Positions 6,683 to 14,627 of a DNA stretch of 15,198 nt are shown here, one piece after another (within the stretch, counting starts at the first letter, position 1; each line of letters opens with the position of its first letter). The stretch spans positions 1-15,198 of the forward strand of contig DATGSF010000136.1 in the NCBI GenBank assembly GCA_035302865.1, read 5' to 3'. Origin of the DNA: DATGSF01 sp035302865. GTDB taxonomy: Bacteria > Bacteroidota > Bacteroidia > Chitinophagales > Chitinophagaceae. The notes under the pieces were generated by a model that saw only the letters and a list, made by a program, of their open reading frames with translations, was not told the DNA's origin and searched no databases. Both the position numbers and the translations under genes were made by a program.

Positions 6683-7615
6683 TTATTTATCATATCCTCC
6701 ATTTTCATTAAACCATTTAACCATATTCTCTATTCCTTTTTCAAAAGGAAAATTAGGTTTGAAGTTAATATATTCTTCCAAAGCTGAAGTATCAGCATAA
6801 GTAGTCTTTAGTTCATTTTTAGGTAAAGGTTTTGACTGAAATATCAATTCTTTTTTCATATATTTAGCAATAGATGCAGCGTACTTTTTAACTGACAAAG
6901 GTCTTCCACTTCCAATATTAAATATACGATGTACTCCTTTTTTTTCTTCTTGTATTTTTCCAACTAATAATGCTATTGCATCTACTATATCTTGCACATA
7001 GGTAAAATCTCGAGAAACATTCCCATCATTATACAAAGTAATTAATTCCTGATTTTTTATAGCATTCATAAACTTATAAGCTGCCATATCTTCTCTAGTC
7101 CAAGGTCCATAAACTGTAAAAAACCGTAAACCTATAGCTGTAATACCATATTGTTTACAATAGTTTTCCACTAAAACTTCCGAAGCCCTCTTGCTAGTTC
7201 CATAAAAAGAAAGTGCATTCTCATGAGGAGATTCTTCCTTCATTATTTCCTGATTAGGTTCATAAACTGAAGAGCTACTAGCGTAAATAAAGAAAGGTAT
7301 TTTATATTTTCTGCATTGTTCTAAGGCATTAAATGTTCCTTCAACATTCTGATAAAAATATAAAGCTGGATTATTTAAGGATTTTGAAATTCCTGTTTCA
7401 GCAGCAAGATGAATTAAAACTGTAGGTTTTTCCTCAAAACACTTTAAAAAATCCTCTTGTATTGATTTTCTCTTGCAATTATCTATCAAGTTTTTACGAA
7501 TTTTCGATGCCTTAGTATTCAAAGCATCAATTCCATTGATTTTATAATCTTCCTTTAATTTTTCCTGTAAATGATAGCCAATAAATCCAGCTATTCCAGT
7601 AATAAAAATGCTCAT
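6683..7615 (-). CDS. NAD-dependent epimerase, UDP-glucuronate 4-epimerase-like
   Basis: This is an extended SDR nucleotide-sugar epimerase of 310 residues. The NAD-binding GIAGFIG (7-13), the SSSSVYE segment (113-119), the catalytic Tyr138-x3-Lys142 in FYGTSKRASE and DFTYVQDIVDAI (203-214) are all present. RFFTVYGPWTREDMA closely resembles the RYFTVYGPWGRPDMA block of UDP-glucuronate 4-epimerases (CapI group), and the early RKNL also fits them. The likely reaction is interconversion of UDP-GlcA and UDP-GalA, supplying the exported polysaccharide; a GalE-type activity cannot be excluded. The ATG overlaps the TGA of the upstream membrane-protein gene (ATGA), implying translational coupling. The next gene downstream begins 69 bases after its stop. 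Confidence 0.88.
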   Translation of the reverse strand: MSIFITGIAGFIGYHLQEKLKEDYKINGIDALNTKASKIRKNLIDNCKRKSIQEDFLKCFEEKPTVLIHLAAETGISKSLNNPALYFYQNVEGTFNALEQCRKYKIPFFIYASSSSVYEPNQEIMKEESPHENALSFYGTSKRASEVLVENYCKQYGITAIGLRFFTVYGPWTREDMAAYKFMNAIKNQELITLYNDGNVSRDFTYVQDIVDAIALLVGKIQEEKKGVHRIFNIGSGRPLSVKKYAASIAKYMKKELIFQSKPLPKNELKTTYADTSALEEYINFKPNFPFEKGIENMVKWFNENGGYDK

Positions 7616-8468
7616 ATGGAAAAAGGTTTTTTAACAAATAATTGCAAAAACAAATATAAGGGATTCAAAAAGAAAATTAGTACTAAGCTAACAAAAGAGA
7701 ATATTAGTATTTTAAATAAAAATGCTATTCCAATATGCATGGCCAAAAGCAAAATTCCATATAGAATCTTAGTTTTATTATTAATTAATGCTAAAGCGCA
7801 TGTCAATTCAATTAACAATGCAGCAAGCAACATAATGGAAAAAACACTGGATATTCCAAAACCCAATTCATTTTATAATCCATTAGCTCGGATTCTTCAA
7901 TTACACCATCAAAATATTTCATTTGATTACTTTTAAGCATTTGTAGAACCATATATTTACTGTCGATAAACCATGAAAATCCCGATGTTTTTAGCTTAGA
8001 CAAAGCAGCCAAAGTATAGGAAGCGGCAATTACTTGAATGGAATAAAATATCCTAGTCTTTTCAAGAATTGCATTTTTAAATACAGGTAATTTTAAATAA
8101 GCTATAAATTGAGCTAAAAAAACTAGTGGAATTATACCAGTTCTACTTTGAACTCCATAAGACTCATGAGCAGAAAAGACATATAATGTTAACATAAACA
8201 GTAGAAACAGCACAATTTTCATTTGTTTTTCTAAAATATAAAATACGCCTAATACAATAAAACTCATGCGTATAAGCATTTTCACTTTAGCATCAATTAA
8301 AAATGCACAAAATCCATTTGCTAACATGCAGATTCCTTTATTTACATTAATAAAATCTACTTGGTACAAAGAGGTTTTAAAAGAAAGATAGGCTGCTATA
8401 ATAAAGCAAATTTTAATGGATATCCATTCCCAACTTTTATTTTTTAGAGATATAGAGTTATTGAACAT
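7612..8468 (-). pseudogene. HTTM-like multi-TM protein, frameshifted in an A6 tract
   Basis: Two overlapping frames together encode one hydrophobic protein of about 285 residues. The first runs from the ATG at 8468 and ends at 7812. The second covers 7866-7612 and has no ATG at its head. Adding one base to the run of six A at 7839-7844 (T on the coding strand) joins them cleanly as EYPVFFSIMLLAALLIE. The sequence resembles the HTTM family (membrane domain related to vitamin-K-dependent gamma-carboxylase): HESYGVQSR, then ASYTLAALSKLKTSGFSWF, then a downstream TM block with MHIGIAF. The start at 8468 overlaps the upstream stop by 11 bases; a TTG at 8480 is the alternative. Whether this is a sequencing error, a real mutation or phase variation cannot be decided here. 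The enzymatic role of bacterial HTTM proteins is mostly unknown. Confidence 0.7.
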
Positions 8469-8907
8469 GCTTTTTGGCAATTATTAAAGTATCACTAATC
8501 AATTTATCATTTTGAAAATAATTATAAATGCGCACAAGTCTAATCTCCTTATAGTTTTCATCATCTTTATTTATATCTTTATTTGCAAAAATAATATCTA
8601 TTATTTTCTCCCCTACTTTTTGCATATCCTCTTTTTTTTCTATATTATTTCCATAGTGCATTTTTAAATTATTTGCTTCGGCATAAAAGATATGGCTTAA
8701 ATTCCCATGATTTAGATGACTTTTGTAAATATGATTCTGATTTTCATCTTCTAAATAAAAAGAATAAGACCAATTTGGAAATTCGTTATACATGGGATAG
8801 AACGAAAAAGGGTACCATTCTCGAAACAAAAAGGTCAGTAAAATTACAAAAATAAATATAGGGTATCTATTGATAGTGCTTCCTACGAGTTTTCTAACTT
8901 TTTTCAT
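8458..8907 (-). CDS. Small membrane-anchored protein with YPFSFYPMY motif
   Basis: I do not recognise a named family; the protein is 149 residues. A basic N-terminus (MKKVRKLVG) leads into one membrane segment at about 16-29 (PIFIFVILLTFLF). Immediately after it comes REWYPFSFYPMYNEFPNW and a beta-rich soluble part that probably faces the periplasm. The aromatic PFSFYPMY stretch right after a TM helix is, as I recall, typical of small proteins encoded beside HTTM genes, and here the HTTM-like gene overlaps its 3' end by 11 bases. The ATG lies one base after the stop of the AsnB-like gene. These tight junctions suggest that the two proteins act together with the HTTM protein, perhaps as a complex; this is inference. 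Confidence 0.75.
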   Translation of the reverse strand: MKKVRKLVGSTINRYPIFIFVILLTFLFREWYPFSFYPMYNEFPNWSYSFYLEDENQNHIYKSHLNHGNLSHIFYAEANNLKMHYGNNIEKKEDMQKVGEKIIDIIFANKDINKDDENYKEIRLVRIYNYFQNDKLISDTLIIAKKHVQ

Positions 8908-8908
8908 A

Positions 8909-10531
8909 TTATAACCATTTTTGTGCCCATTTTTCCAAAACTAAAATCTTCCACAGTTTCCAATTATAATCTTCTTCCAACATTTTATCAATAAAAGATT
9001 GTTTAATTATATTTAATTTTACTAATGTACTATTTTTTAATTGCTTTTCATACCAATCCATTTGCATATAATATGCGTCTGGTCCAACAAACCCTTGTTT
9101 TTTTCTTTCTAATACTTCCTTTGGGAGCCCTTCTTTTATATTTTCATAGAGTAAATACTTTGTCTGATGATTTTTAAAATAATCCTCTATAGGCAAATTG
9201 AAAATAAAGTTATAAATATCAGGATCTAAAAATGGCATAGCTATTTTAAGATTATTAGCTCTAGTTGCGAAAGTTATTTTTGGTAAAACTAAAGCACCCA
9301 TAAAGCATTTCATATCTAAATATTGAATTGCCTTTAAAGACTCCCAATCACTTTTAAAATGTTTTTTATAATACCAATGTACATCATCGGGAAGTGCATC
9401 ATAATAATCTTCATGTAATAAATCTTTCAAATTTACTTCATCAAAATAGCCCATTCCCATGGCTTGGGCATAAAATTCCAATACATTTTCTTTACCGAGC
9501 AGATATTTTTTAATCTTATCTTTCCAATTTTTAGGAAACTCTTTATTATAATATTCTTTTTGCCAATGATAGCCTGCTAGTATTTCATCAGCACCTTCGC
9601 CACTAAATACCTTATTTGTATTTTTGCTAGCCAATTTAGCTGCAATAAAAGAAGGAATAATTGAAATATCTGCTAAAGGCTCTTCATATACTACAGGCAT
9701 ATTATCTATGAAATTCAAACTCTTTTCATTTAAGACTTGCTTATTGTTTGTTATTTTCAAGTGCTTTGCAACTTTTTCAGCATAGTAATCTTCAGATTTT
9801 TCCCAATTAGCAAAACCTAATGAAAAGCTAAGTACATTAAAATGCATTTTTTTCAAGTAATAAACTATAGCACTGCTATCATATCCTCCACTTAAAAAAG
9901 AAGCTTGATTTTTATTTTCGCCTGCATGATTTAATATTGATTCTTGAAAAAGCTCTTCAAAATATGCAACAGGGTTTTGTTTCTTTAATTCTGTGTTATG
10001 GATTTGAATATCCCAGTAAACCCTTTCTGATACTTTTAAACTTGCGGTATTGATTTCCATTATGGAAGCTGAAGGAATTTTATGGATATTTTGCCATATT
10101 GTTTTTGGAGCTGGAATATATCTATACACAAAAAAATCCGCAACAGCACTTTTATTTACTATTTTTTCTCTTAGACCAAAATCAAACAAAGGTTTTAAAT
10201 GGGTACTTAGAACAATATTTTCTTTTTCTTTAGAATAATAGAAAGGAAAACTACCAAAATGATCCGTAGCAATAAATATTTTTTGTTTTTGTTCCTCAAA
10301 AAGCACTATGAGAAAATGTCCTTTAAGTAGATGTAGTTTTTCAAAACCGTATTTTTTATAAAATTGCAGAAAAAACTCTTCTTGTCTTTTATAACTAAAT
10401 TTATCTTCCTTATTTAAGGAATTAATATTTATTATTTCCCCTAGAATAGCAATTTTAAATCCATCAACTTTAAATAATTGATTATTATCTACTATATCGT
10501 TTACACCATTAGATTCAATACTAAATGTCAT
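8909..10531 (-). CDS. Asparagine-synthetase-like protein lacking the glutaminase cysteine
   Basis: This 540-residue protein has the AsnB two-domain layout. A class II amidotransferase-like domain (about 25-115: ILGEIININSL, LKGHFLIVLFEE, ATDHFGSFPFYYS) is followed by an ATP-pyrophosphatase domain with SFLSGGYDSS at 211-220, EEPLADIS at 283-290 and SGEGADEILAGY at 310-321. The usual N-terminal Met-Cys-Gly is absent: the protein begins MTFSIESNG and the first segment is shortened. A stop codon lies in frame seven codons upstream, so no hidden cysteine can be recovered. It should not hydrolyse glutamine itself. It may use free ammonia, or adenylate a carboxylate and join it to another amine, as beta-lactam synthetase does. 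AsnB-like proteins occur in polysaccharide loci where they may amidate uronic acids; an epimerase for uronic acids lies downstream. Confidence 0.88.
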   Translation of the reverse strand: MTFSIESNGVNDIVDNNQLFKVDGFKIAILGEIININSLNKEDKFSYKRQEEFFLQFYKKYGFEKLHLLKGHFLIVLFEEQKQKIFIATDHFGSFPFYYSKEKENIVLSTHLKPLFDFGLREKIVNKSAVADFFVYRYIPAPKTIWQNIHKIPSASIMEINTASLKVSERVYWDIQIHNTELKKQNPVAYFEELFQESILNHAGENKNQASFLSGGYDSSAIVYYLKKMHFNVLSFSLGFANWEKSEDYYAEKVAKHLKITNNKQVLNEKSLNFIDNMPVVYEEPLADISIIPSFIAAKLASKNTNKVFSGEGADEILAGYHWQKEYYNKEFPKNWKDKIKKYLLGKENVLEFYAQAMGMGYFDEVNLKDLLHEDYYDALPDDVHWYYKKHFKSDWESLKAIQYLDMKCFMGALVLPKITFATRANNLKIAMPFLDPDIYNFIFNLPIEDYFKNHQTKYLLYENIKEGLPKEVLERKKQGFVGPDAYYMQMDWYEKQLKNSTLVKLNIIKQSFIDKMLEEDYNWKLWKILVLEKWAQKWL

Positions 10532-10559
10532 TTGAAATATATTATAATATTACGATATG

Positions 10560-11939
10560 CTACAGATCAGAAGAACCATAAATAGCATGCAAACAAAGTA
10601 AGTAAGTCATATAAGGATGAGAAAGCTCAAATTCAGTTAACTTATCTTCCACTTCCACATATGAAAATAATTCAGTAAAATTTTGCATTATTTCTTCAGT
10701 TGATGCTTGGGAATAATTTTGCTCTTTTAAATACTCCTTTAAATCTGTTTTTACTTGTTTATAATTAAAATTTTCCTCTTCAGCTATTTTATCATGGAGC
10801 TTTATATCTTTAAGCACATTGTTTTGAGCAAGAAAAAAATCATAAGCAAAATGCTTCACTTCCGTTAAATCCTCATTCTTTAATTTTATTTTTAAATTTT
10901 GTGAACTCAATACACTTATCAAATTCTTATCATTTAAAACATTAATTTGGGGATTAACCAAATAAAACACTTTAGCATTTTCATCACTTTTTATAATTTT
11001 AAATACATTATTGGGTGCTGAAATATTTGTAAAAGAGTACTTTTTAAAATCCTCTTCTCGATCATGAATATTCATTAAGATATTACCTTCAACATAGTGA
11101 GGAATAAAAGGATTTTGTAGTGTACCCTTTGATTTCTTTGATAAATTCACATACATTGCATATATATGTGCATCTTTAAATTGAATAACTAAGGATGAAA
11201 AAGACGGAAGAACTATGGTCCAATCTTGTTGTTTTTCATAATCAAGGTGCCATTCCGTTTCGTTTCTATTGCTTAATGAATCTTTATACAATTGAGACAG
11301 GTAATAAGAAAAAGTATTATTTTCCTTTAAACTAGGATTAATAGTAATAATTTTCTCTTTACTTGGATATGCTATCCATTTCCAATTATTTTCTAATTCT
11401 TTAAAAGAAGCAACCTCTCCATTATCATTTTTATATGCAACTCCATAATCAGGATCATACATTTCCCAGTTATTATTAACCTTTACCTCAGGAACTACAT
11501 GTTCTTCTAAAACCATAACTTTTACAGAATCGAACCAATTTTTCCATACCCCAGCTAATACAGATGCACGGTCATCACAATATCCACCACCTAAAGAATT
11601 TAAATATATTAAAGGCTCATGTCCCCAAGAATATTCTGGAGAAAAAGGCAAAGATTTAAAAGAATTAGAATAAACATATTTCCATGCTGCAGACTGAACA
11701 CTTATATCTTTATTTTTTGCTATTTCTTCAATATCTTTTTTAATTCTATCCTCATCAATAGGAAAAATAGAGTTTAAATCCCATTGCAAAGCAACTTCCT
11801 CTTTACTAGGATTTTTAATAATAATAGTATTAACTGAAGAATCAAAAGATAAATCCTGTTCGAAGCTTAACTCTTCATTCTTTCCACAAGAAAAGAAAAT
11901 TATCATTATAAAAAATAATAAGTATTTACCTTTATTCAT
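10560..11939 (-). CDS. Transglutaminase-like lipoprotein
   Basis: From the ATG at 11939 the protein is 459 residues. A short basic N-terminus and a hydrophobic run end in the lipobox FFSCGKNEE, with lipidated Cys18. The acidic residues soon after that Cys would fit an outer-membrane, possibly surface-exposed, lipoprotein of Bacteroidota. A transglutaminase-like core follows: SLGGGYCDDRASVLAGVW supplies Cys121, EEHVVPEV His147 and MYDPDYGVAY Asp162, the Cys-His-Asp triad in family order. The rest (about 190-459) is beta-rich then helical and is not recognised. A GTG two codons upstream is an alternative start. It lies between the UbiA-like and AsnB-like genes with gaps of 18 and 28 bases. Possible roles include a protease, transamidase or amidase acting on the product of this operon, all inferred. 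Confidence 0.8.
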   Translation of the reverse strand: MNKGKYLLFFIMIIFFSCGKNEELSFEQDLSFDSSVNTIIIKNPSKEEVALQWDLNSIFPIDEDRIKKDIEEIAKNKDISVQSAAWKYVYSNSFKSLPFSPEYSWGHEPLIYLNSLGGGYCDDRASVLAGVWKNWFDSVKVMVLEEHVVPEVKVNNNWEMYDPDYGVAYKNDNGEVASFKELENNWKWIAYPSKEKIITINPSLKENNTFSYYLSQLYKDSLSNRNETEWHLDYEKQQDWTIVLPSFSSLVIQFKDAHIYAMYVNLSKKSKGTLQNPFIPHYVEGNILMNIHDREEDFKKYSFTNISAPNNVFKIIKSDENAKVFYLVNPQINVLNDKNLISVLSSQNLKIKLKNEDLTEVKHFAYDFFLAQNNVLKDIKLHDKIAEEENFNYKQVKTDLKEYLKEQNYSQASTEEIMQNFTELFSYVEVEDKLTEFELSHPYMTYLLCLHAIYGSSDL

Positions 11940-11957
11940 AACCACGTTTTAAAATAA

Positions 11958-12947
11958 TTAAACAGAACTTATATTTTGAAATATCTTTCTAACTTGATTA
12001 GTAATTAACAGTATGTTTTTTCGAAAAAAACAGATATGTACAATCAATAAAGCAATTATTAACTTAACATTTACAAATAAAGACAAAATAATTAAAACAG
12101 GCAACCATATTTCATAAAAATCATTTAAAAAATAAAAGAATTTTAATTGTAATTCTCTTTTAGATAAATGAACAAATTTCCATGCAGAAAAAAACAACAT
12201 ATAAAATGCAATAAAGATTAGAAATCCAGACAGAATAACTGAAGATTTAACAGAAAAAATTTTACTTAAAAGAAGCAATAACAAAAATTCTATTGTAATA
12301 ACTATATTAATAATTTTTACTGTAAACAAGGAGCCATAAATTAATGGGAAGCTTTTTAAATTTAATAATCTATCATTTTTTCTATCTTCCAATTGATGGA
12401 TTAAAATATTTCTAAAGCCTTTTAAAAATAATAAGAAATAAATCAATAATAAATATTCACTTTTAAAAGTTAGTTCTAAATAAAATATGGTTATAAAAAC
12501 AGGGAAAACATGACTATAATGCGTATCCATTAATGGTCCTAAAAGTGGATGATTTTTCCACCTGAAAGGAGGTGCAGAATAAAGGCTCAAAAATAAAATT
12601 TCCAAGATTAAAAATAAAGAAGCTATTCTTGAATTATTAATAATTAACCAAATTAACAAAACACTGCTTAGCAATAAAATTGGAATTAAAAGCCGAAAAG
12701 ATAGGGAATATCCCGCTAAAAAGTTTCTTTTCTTGGCGACTTCATCTAATTTTATATCAAAATTATCATTTAGCCAATATCCATAAATGGAAACAATAAT
12801 GGTAAGAAGAAAAAAGAAAAATAACTTATGGGCAATAAAGAATATATTATAGTAATTAAGAGCATAATAGCAAACTATTAAGATTGGAGGAAAAATAAAA
12901 TATTTCCAGTTAATTAATCGTCTGTAAAGTCCCTGCAACATAGCCAT
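11958..12947 (-). CDS. UbiA-family prenyltransferase
   Basis: This integral membrane protein of 329 residues has about nine hydrophobic helices. It carries both aspartate-rich motifs of the UbiA superfamily: NDNFDIKLD at 60-68 and EDRKND at 187-192. Between them is YSAPPFRWK at 123-131, the usual YSxPxRxK block. Such enzymes transfer a polyprenyl chain from its diphosphate to an acceptor such as a quinone precursor, porphyrin, or, in the DPPR synthase branch, phosphoribosyl diphosphate. Which acceptor applies cannot be read from sequence, but its place in an exporter operon favours a lipid carrier or lipid-modified product over respiratory quinone. The ATG at 12947 follows the ATPase stop by 16 bases; Met3 is an alternative start. 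Confidence 0.85.
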   Translation of the reverse strand: MAMLQGLYRRLINWKYFIFPPILIVCYYALNYYNIFFIAHKLFFFFLLTIIVSIYGYWLNDNFDIKLDEVAKKRNFLAGYSLSFRLLIPILLLSSVLLIWLIINNSRIASLFLILEILFLSLYSAPPFRWKNHPLLGPLMDTHYSHVFPVFITIFYLELTFKSEYLLLIYFLLFLKGFRNILIHQLEDRKNDRLLNLKSFPLIYGSLFTVKIINIVITIEFLLLLLLSKIFSVKSSVILSGFLIFIAFYMLFFSAWKFVHLSKRELQLKFFYFLNDFYEIWLPVLIILSLFVNVKLIIALLIVHICFFRKNILLITNQVRKIFQNISSV

Positions 12948-12963
12948 AATTTCCCATTATTAT

Positions 12964-13770
12964 TTACAATTTCTTTTTTCCATTAATTACCACATGAAAA
13001 TTCTCTAAATCTAATGAAATGGCAAAATTTTCATCCTGAATATCCTGGCCATTAACATATTCTATTAAGGTATTATTAATTATCTCATTAAAAGCAGAAA
13101 AGTCATTTGTCAACGTAGGAGTGTCATGTATGGTAAAATGAATTACGCGATCAAACATACTTCCAATTAACTCCATTTCGTGGGTTACTGTTAATAATGT
13201 TTTATTTCTTTTCCATTCTTTCACTTTATTTCTAATCTTCCTCCTAAACTCCGCATCTCCAACGCTCAAAACCTCATCAAATAAGTATATATCAAAATCT
13301 AAATGGGCCATTATACTAAAAGCCAAACGTAAGTACATGCCATTAGAATAGTTTTTTACAGGTTCATCAATAAAATCTTCAATTCCAGAGAATGCTACAA
13401 TAGCATCAAATTGCTTTGAAATTTCTTTTCGCGAAAACCCATGAATTTGTCCATTTAAATATACATTTTCCCTTCCACTTAGTTCAGGATGAAAACCAGC
13501 ACCAATATCTAAAATACTAGCTACTTTGCCCCTTATTTTTACCTGTCCTGTCGTAGGTTTACTAACTCCTGCTAAAATTTTCAATAAAGTACTTTTTCCA
13601 CTACCATTTGGTCCAACTATACCCACACTTTCACCTTTCTTTACCTCGAAATTAATATTTTCCAAAGCTGTATGATAGGTTATTTCTTTACCTTCTTTAT
13701 CTCTTTTAAAAGATCTTAAAGGGTATAATTTTGTCAAATTCTTTACTTTTATTACAATATCTTTTTCCAT
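12964..13770 (-). CDS. Polysaccharide ABC exporter ATPase (Wzt/TagH-like)
   Basis: This is the ATPase of an ABC-2 type polysaccharide exporter, working with the permease encoded immediately upstream to move a lipid-linked glycan across the inner membrane. It is 268 residues from the ATG at 13770. Walker A is GPNGSGKST (53-61), the signature region is NYSNGMYLRLAFS, Walker B is IYLFDEVLSVGDA and the H-loop is VTHEME. The AGFHPELSGRENVYLNG block is diagnostic of the Wzt/KpsT/TagH group. The C-terminus is short: no Wzt carbohydrate-binding domain, only about 60 residues without a recognised fold. A GTG at 13794, two bases after the permease stop, would add eight residues (MKKDDAKI); the ATG is preferred because DIVIKVKNLTKLYP normally follows the start directly. 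Confidence 0.92.
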   Translation of the reverse strand: MEKDIVIKVKNLTKLYPLRSFKRDKEGKEITYHTALENINFEVKKGESVGIVGPNGSGKSTLLKILAGVSKPTTGQVKIRGKVASILDIGAGFHPELSGRENVYLNGQIHGFSRKEISKQFDAIVAFSGIEDFIDEPVKNYSNGMYLRLAFSIMAHLDFDIYLFDEVLSVGDAEFRRKIRNKVKEWKRNKTLLTVTHEMELIGSMFDRVIHFTIHDTPTLTNDFSAFNEIINNTLIEYVNGQDIQDENFAISLDLENFHVVINGKKKL

Positions 13771-13796
13771 AATTTTAGCATCATCTTTTTTCACTT

Positions 13797-14627
13797 TTAA
13801 ACATAATCAGCAAATGCACTTTCTCTCCGGTTATATATATACATTCCTAACAAGCAAGCTGTTAGAATGATTCCAAAATTCATTACCCAAATCCATTGAA
13901 AAGAAGAATAATCAAATAGCATCCAACGCCATAAGCTTACTACATTTGCCATAGGATTATAATCCATTAAAAAACGTAATTTTTCTGGTAAAATATTATA
14001 GTCAAAAAATACTGGTGTCAACCAGATTCCAAAATAAAGGACAAATGGCATTAAATGAAATAAATCTCTTTTTTTGTAAGCAAATGCTGATAACCAAAAC
14101 ACAAATGTTAATGCGCATAAAACATTAAACAATAAAACAAAAGGCAAAAAAACTATGCGCCAAGTAATCATCTCTCCAAAATAGAGCATTAAAGGGATTA
14201 AAAGCAAAAAGCTCAAAGCCAATTCTACTGATGCTACTACTACTTTGGATAAAGGAAGAATAGATTTAGGAAAATAAATCTTTTTAATTAAATGCGAAGA
14301 TTCTTGCACACTTGTAGAGCCCGCATTGACTATATAAGAAAAAAAATTCCATCCTAAAAGTCCACTTAATACATAAATAGAATAAGGTAAATCTCCAGAG
14401 GTCCAACCTAATATATAACTAAAGAAGAAAGTAAAAATCACTACGCCAGTCAAAGGCTGCAAAATACTCCATGCTACTCCTAGAAATGTCTGTGCATATT
14501 TAACTTTCAAATCTCTTTTAGCAAAGGCAAGAATCAAAAAACGATACTGAATAAGTTTTCTAAAGTATTCGACAAAACTATCAGGATTAACATTTATAAT
14601 ATGATAATCTTTCTCTTTATTTATCAT
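13797..14627 (-). CDS. Polysaccharide ABC exporter permease (Wzm/TagG-like)
   Basis: This is an ABC-2 type membrane subunit of 276 residues, the usual size for Wzm/KpsM/TagG proteins. The N-terminal cytoplasmic part has FAKRDLKVKYAQTFLGVAWS, the hallmark block of O-antigen and teichoic acid export permeases. About six membrane helices follow, with LIKKIYFPKSILPLS in the coupling region and TPVFFDYNILPEKLRFLMDYNP in the last extracytoplasmic loop region, split here only for description. Together with the downstream ATPase it forms the exporter of this locus, implying that the polysaccharide is polymerised in the cytoplasm and exported whole, in contrast to Wzx/Wzy export. The ATG overlaps the 3' end of the aminotransferase gene by 11 bases, so the two are co-translated. 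Confidence 0.93.
   Translation of the reverse strand: MINKEKDYHIINVNPDSFVEYFRKLIQYRFLILAFAKRDLKVKYAQTFLGVAWSILQPLTGVVIFTFFFSYILGWTSGDLPYSIYVLSGLLGWNFFSYIVNAGSTSVQESSHLIKKIYFPKSILPLSKVVVASVELALSFLLLIPLMLYFGEMITWRIVFLPFVLLFNVLCALTFVFWLSAFAYKKRDLFHLMPFVLYFGIWLTPVFFDYNILPEKLRFLMDYNPMANVVSLWRWMLFDYSSFQWIWVMNFGIILTACLLGMYIYNRRESAFADYV

Noticed and set aside
7839..7844. Programmed -1 ribosomal frameshift in the HTTM-like gene
   Set aside because: The in-frame context is G UUU UUU, which lacks the X of an X XXY YYZ heptamer, and no strong downstream hairpin was seen; a one-base deletion or sequence error is simpler, so it is kept only as a possibility.
7571..7936. Plus-strand open frame of 121 codons across the epimerase/HTTM junction
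   Set aside because: It runs antisense to well-supported coding sequence; its Asn/Lys/Ile-rich composition is what the opposite strand of A+T-rich membrane-protein genes gives.
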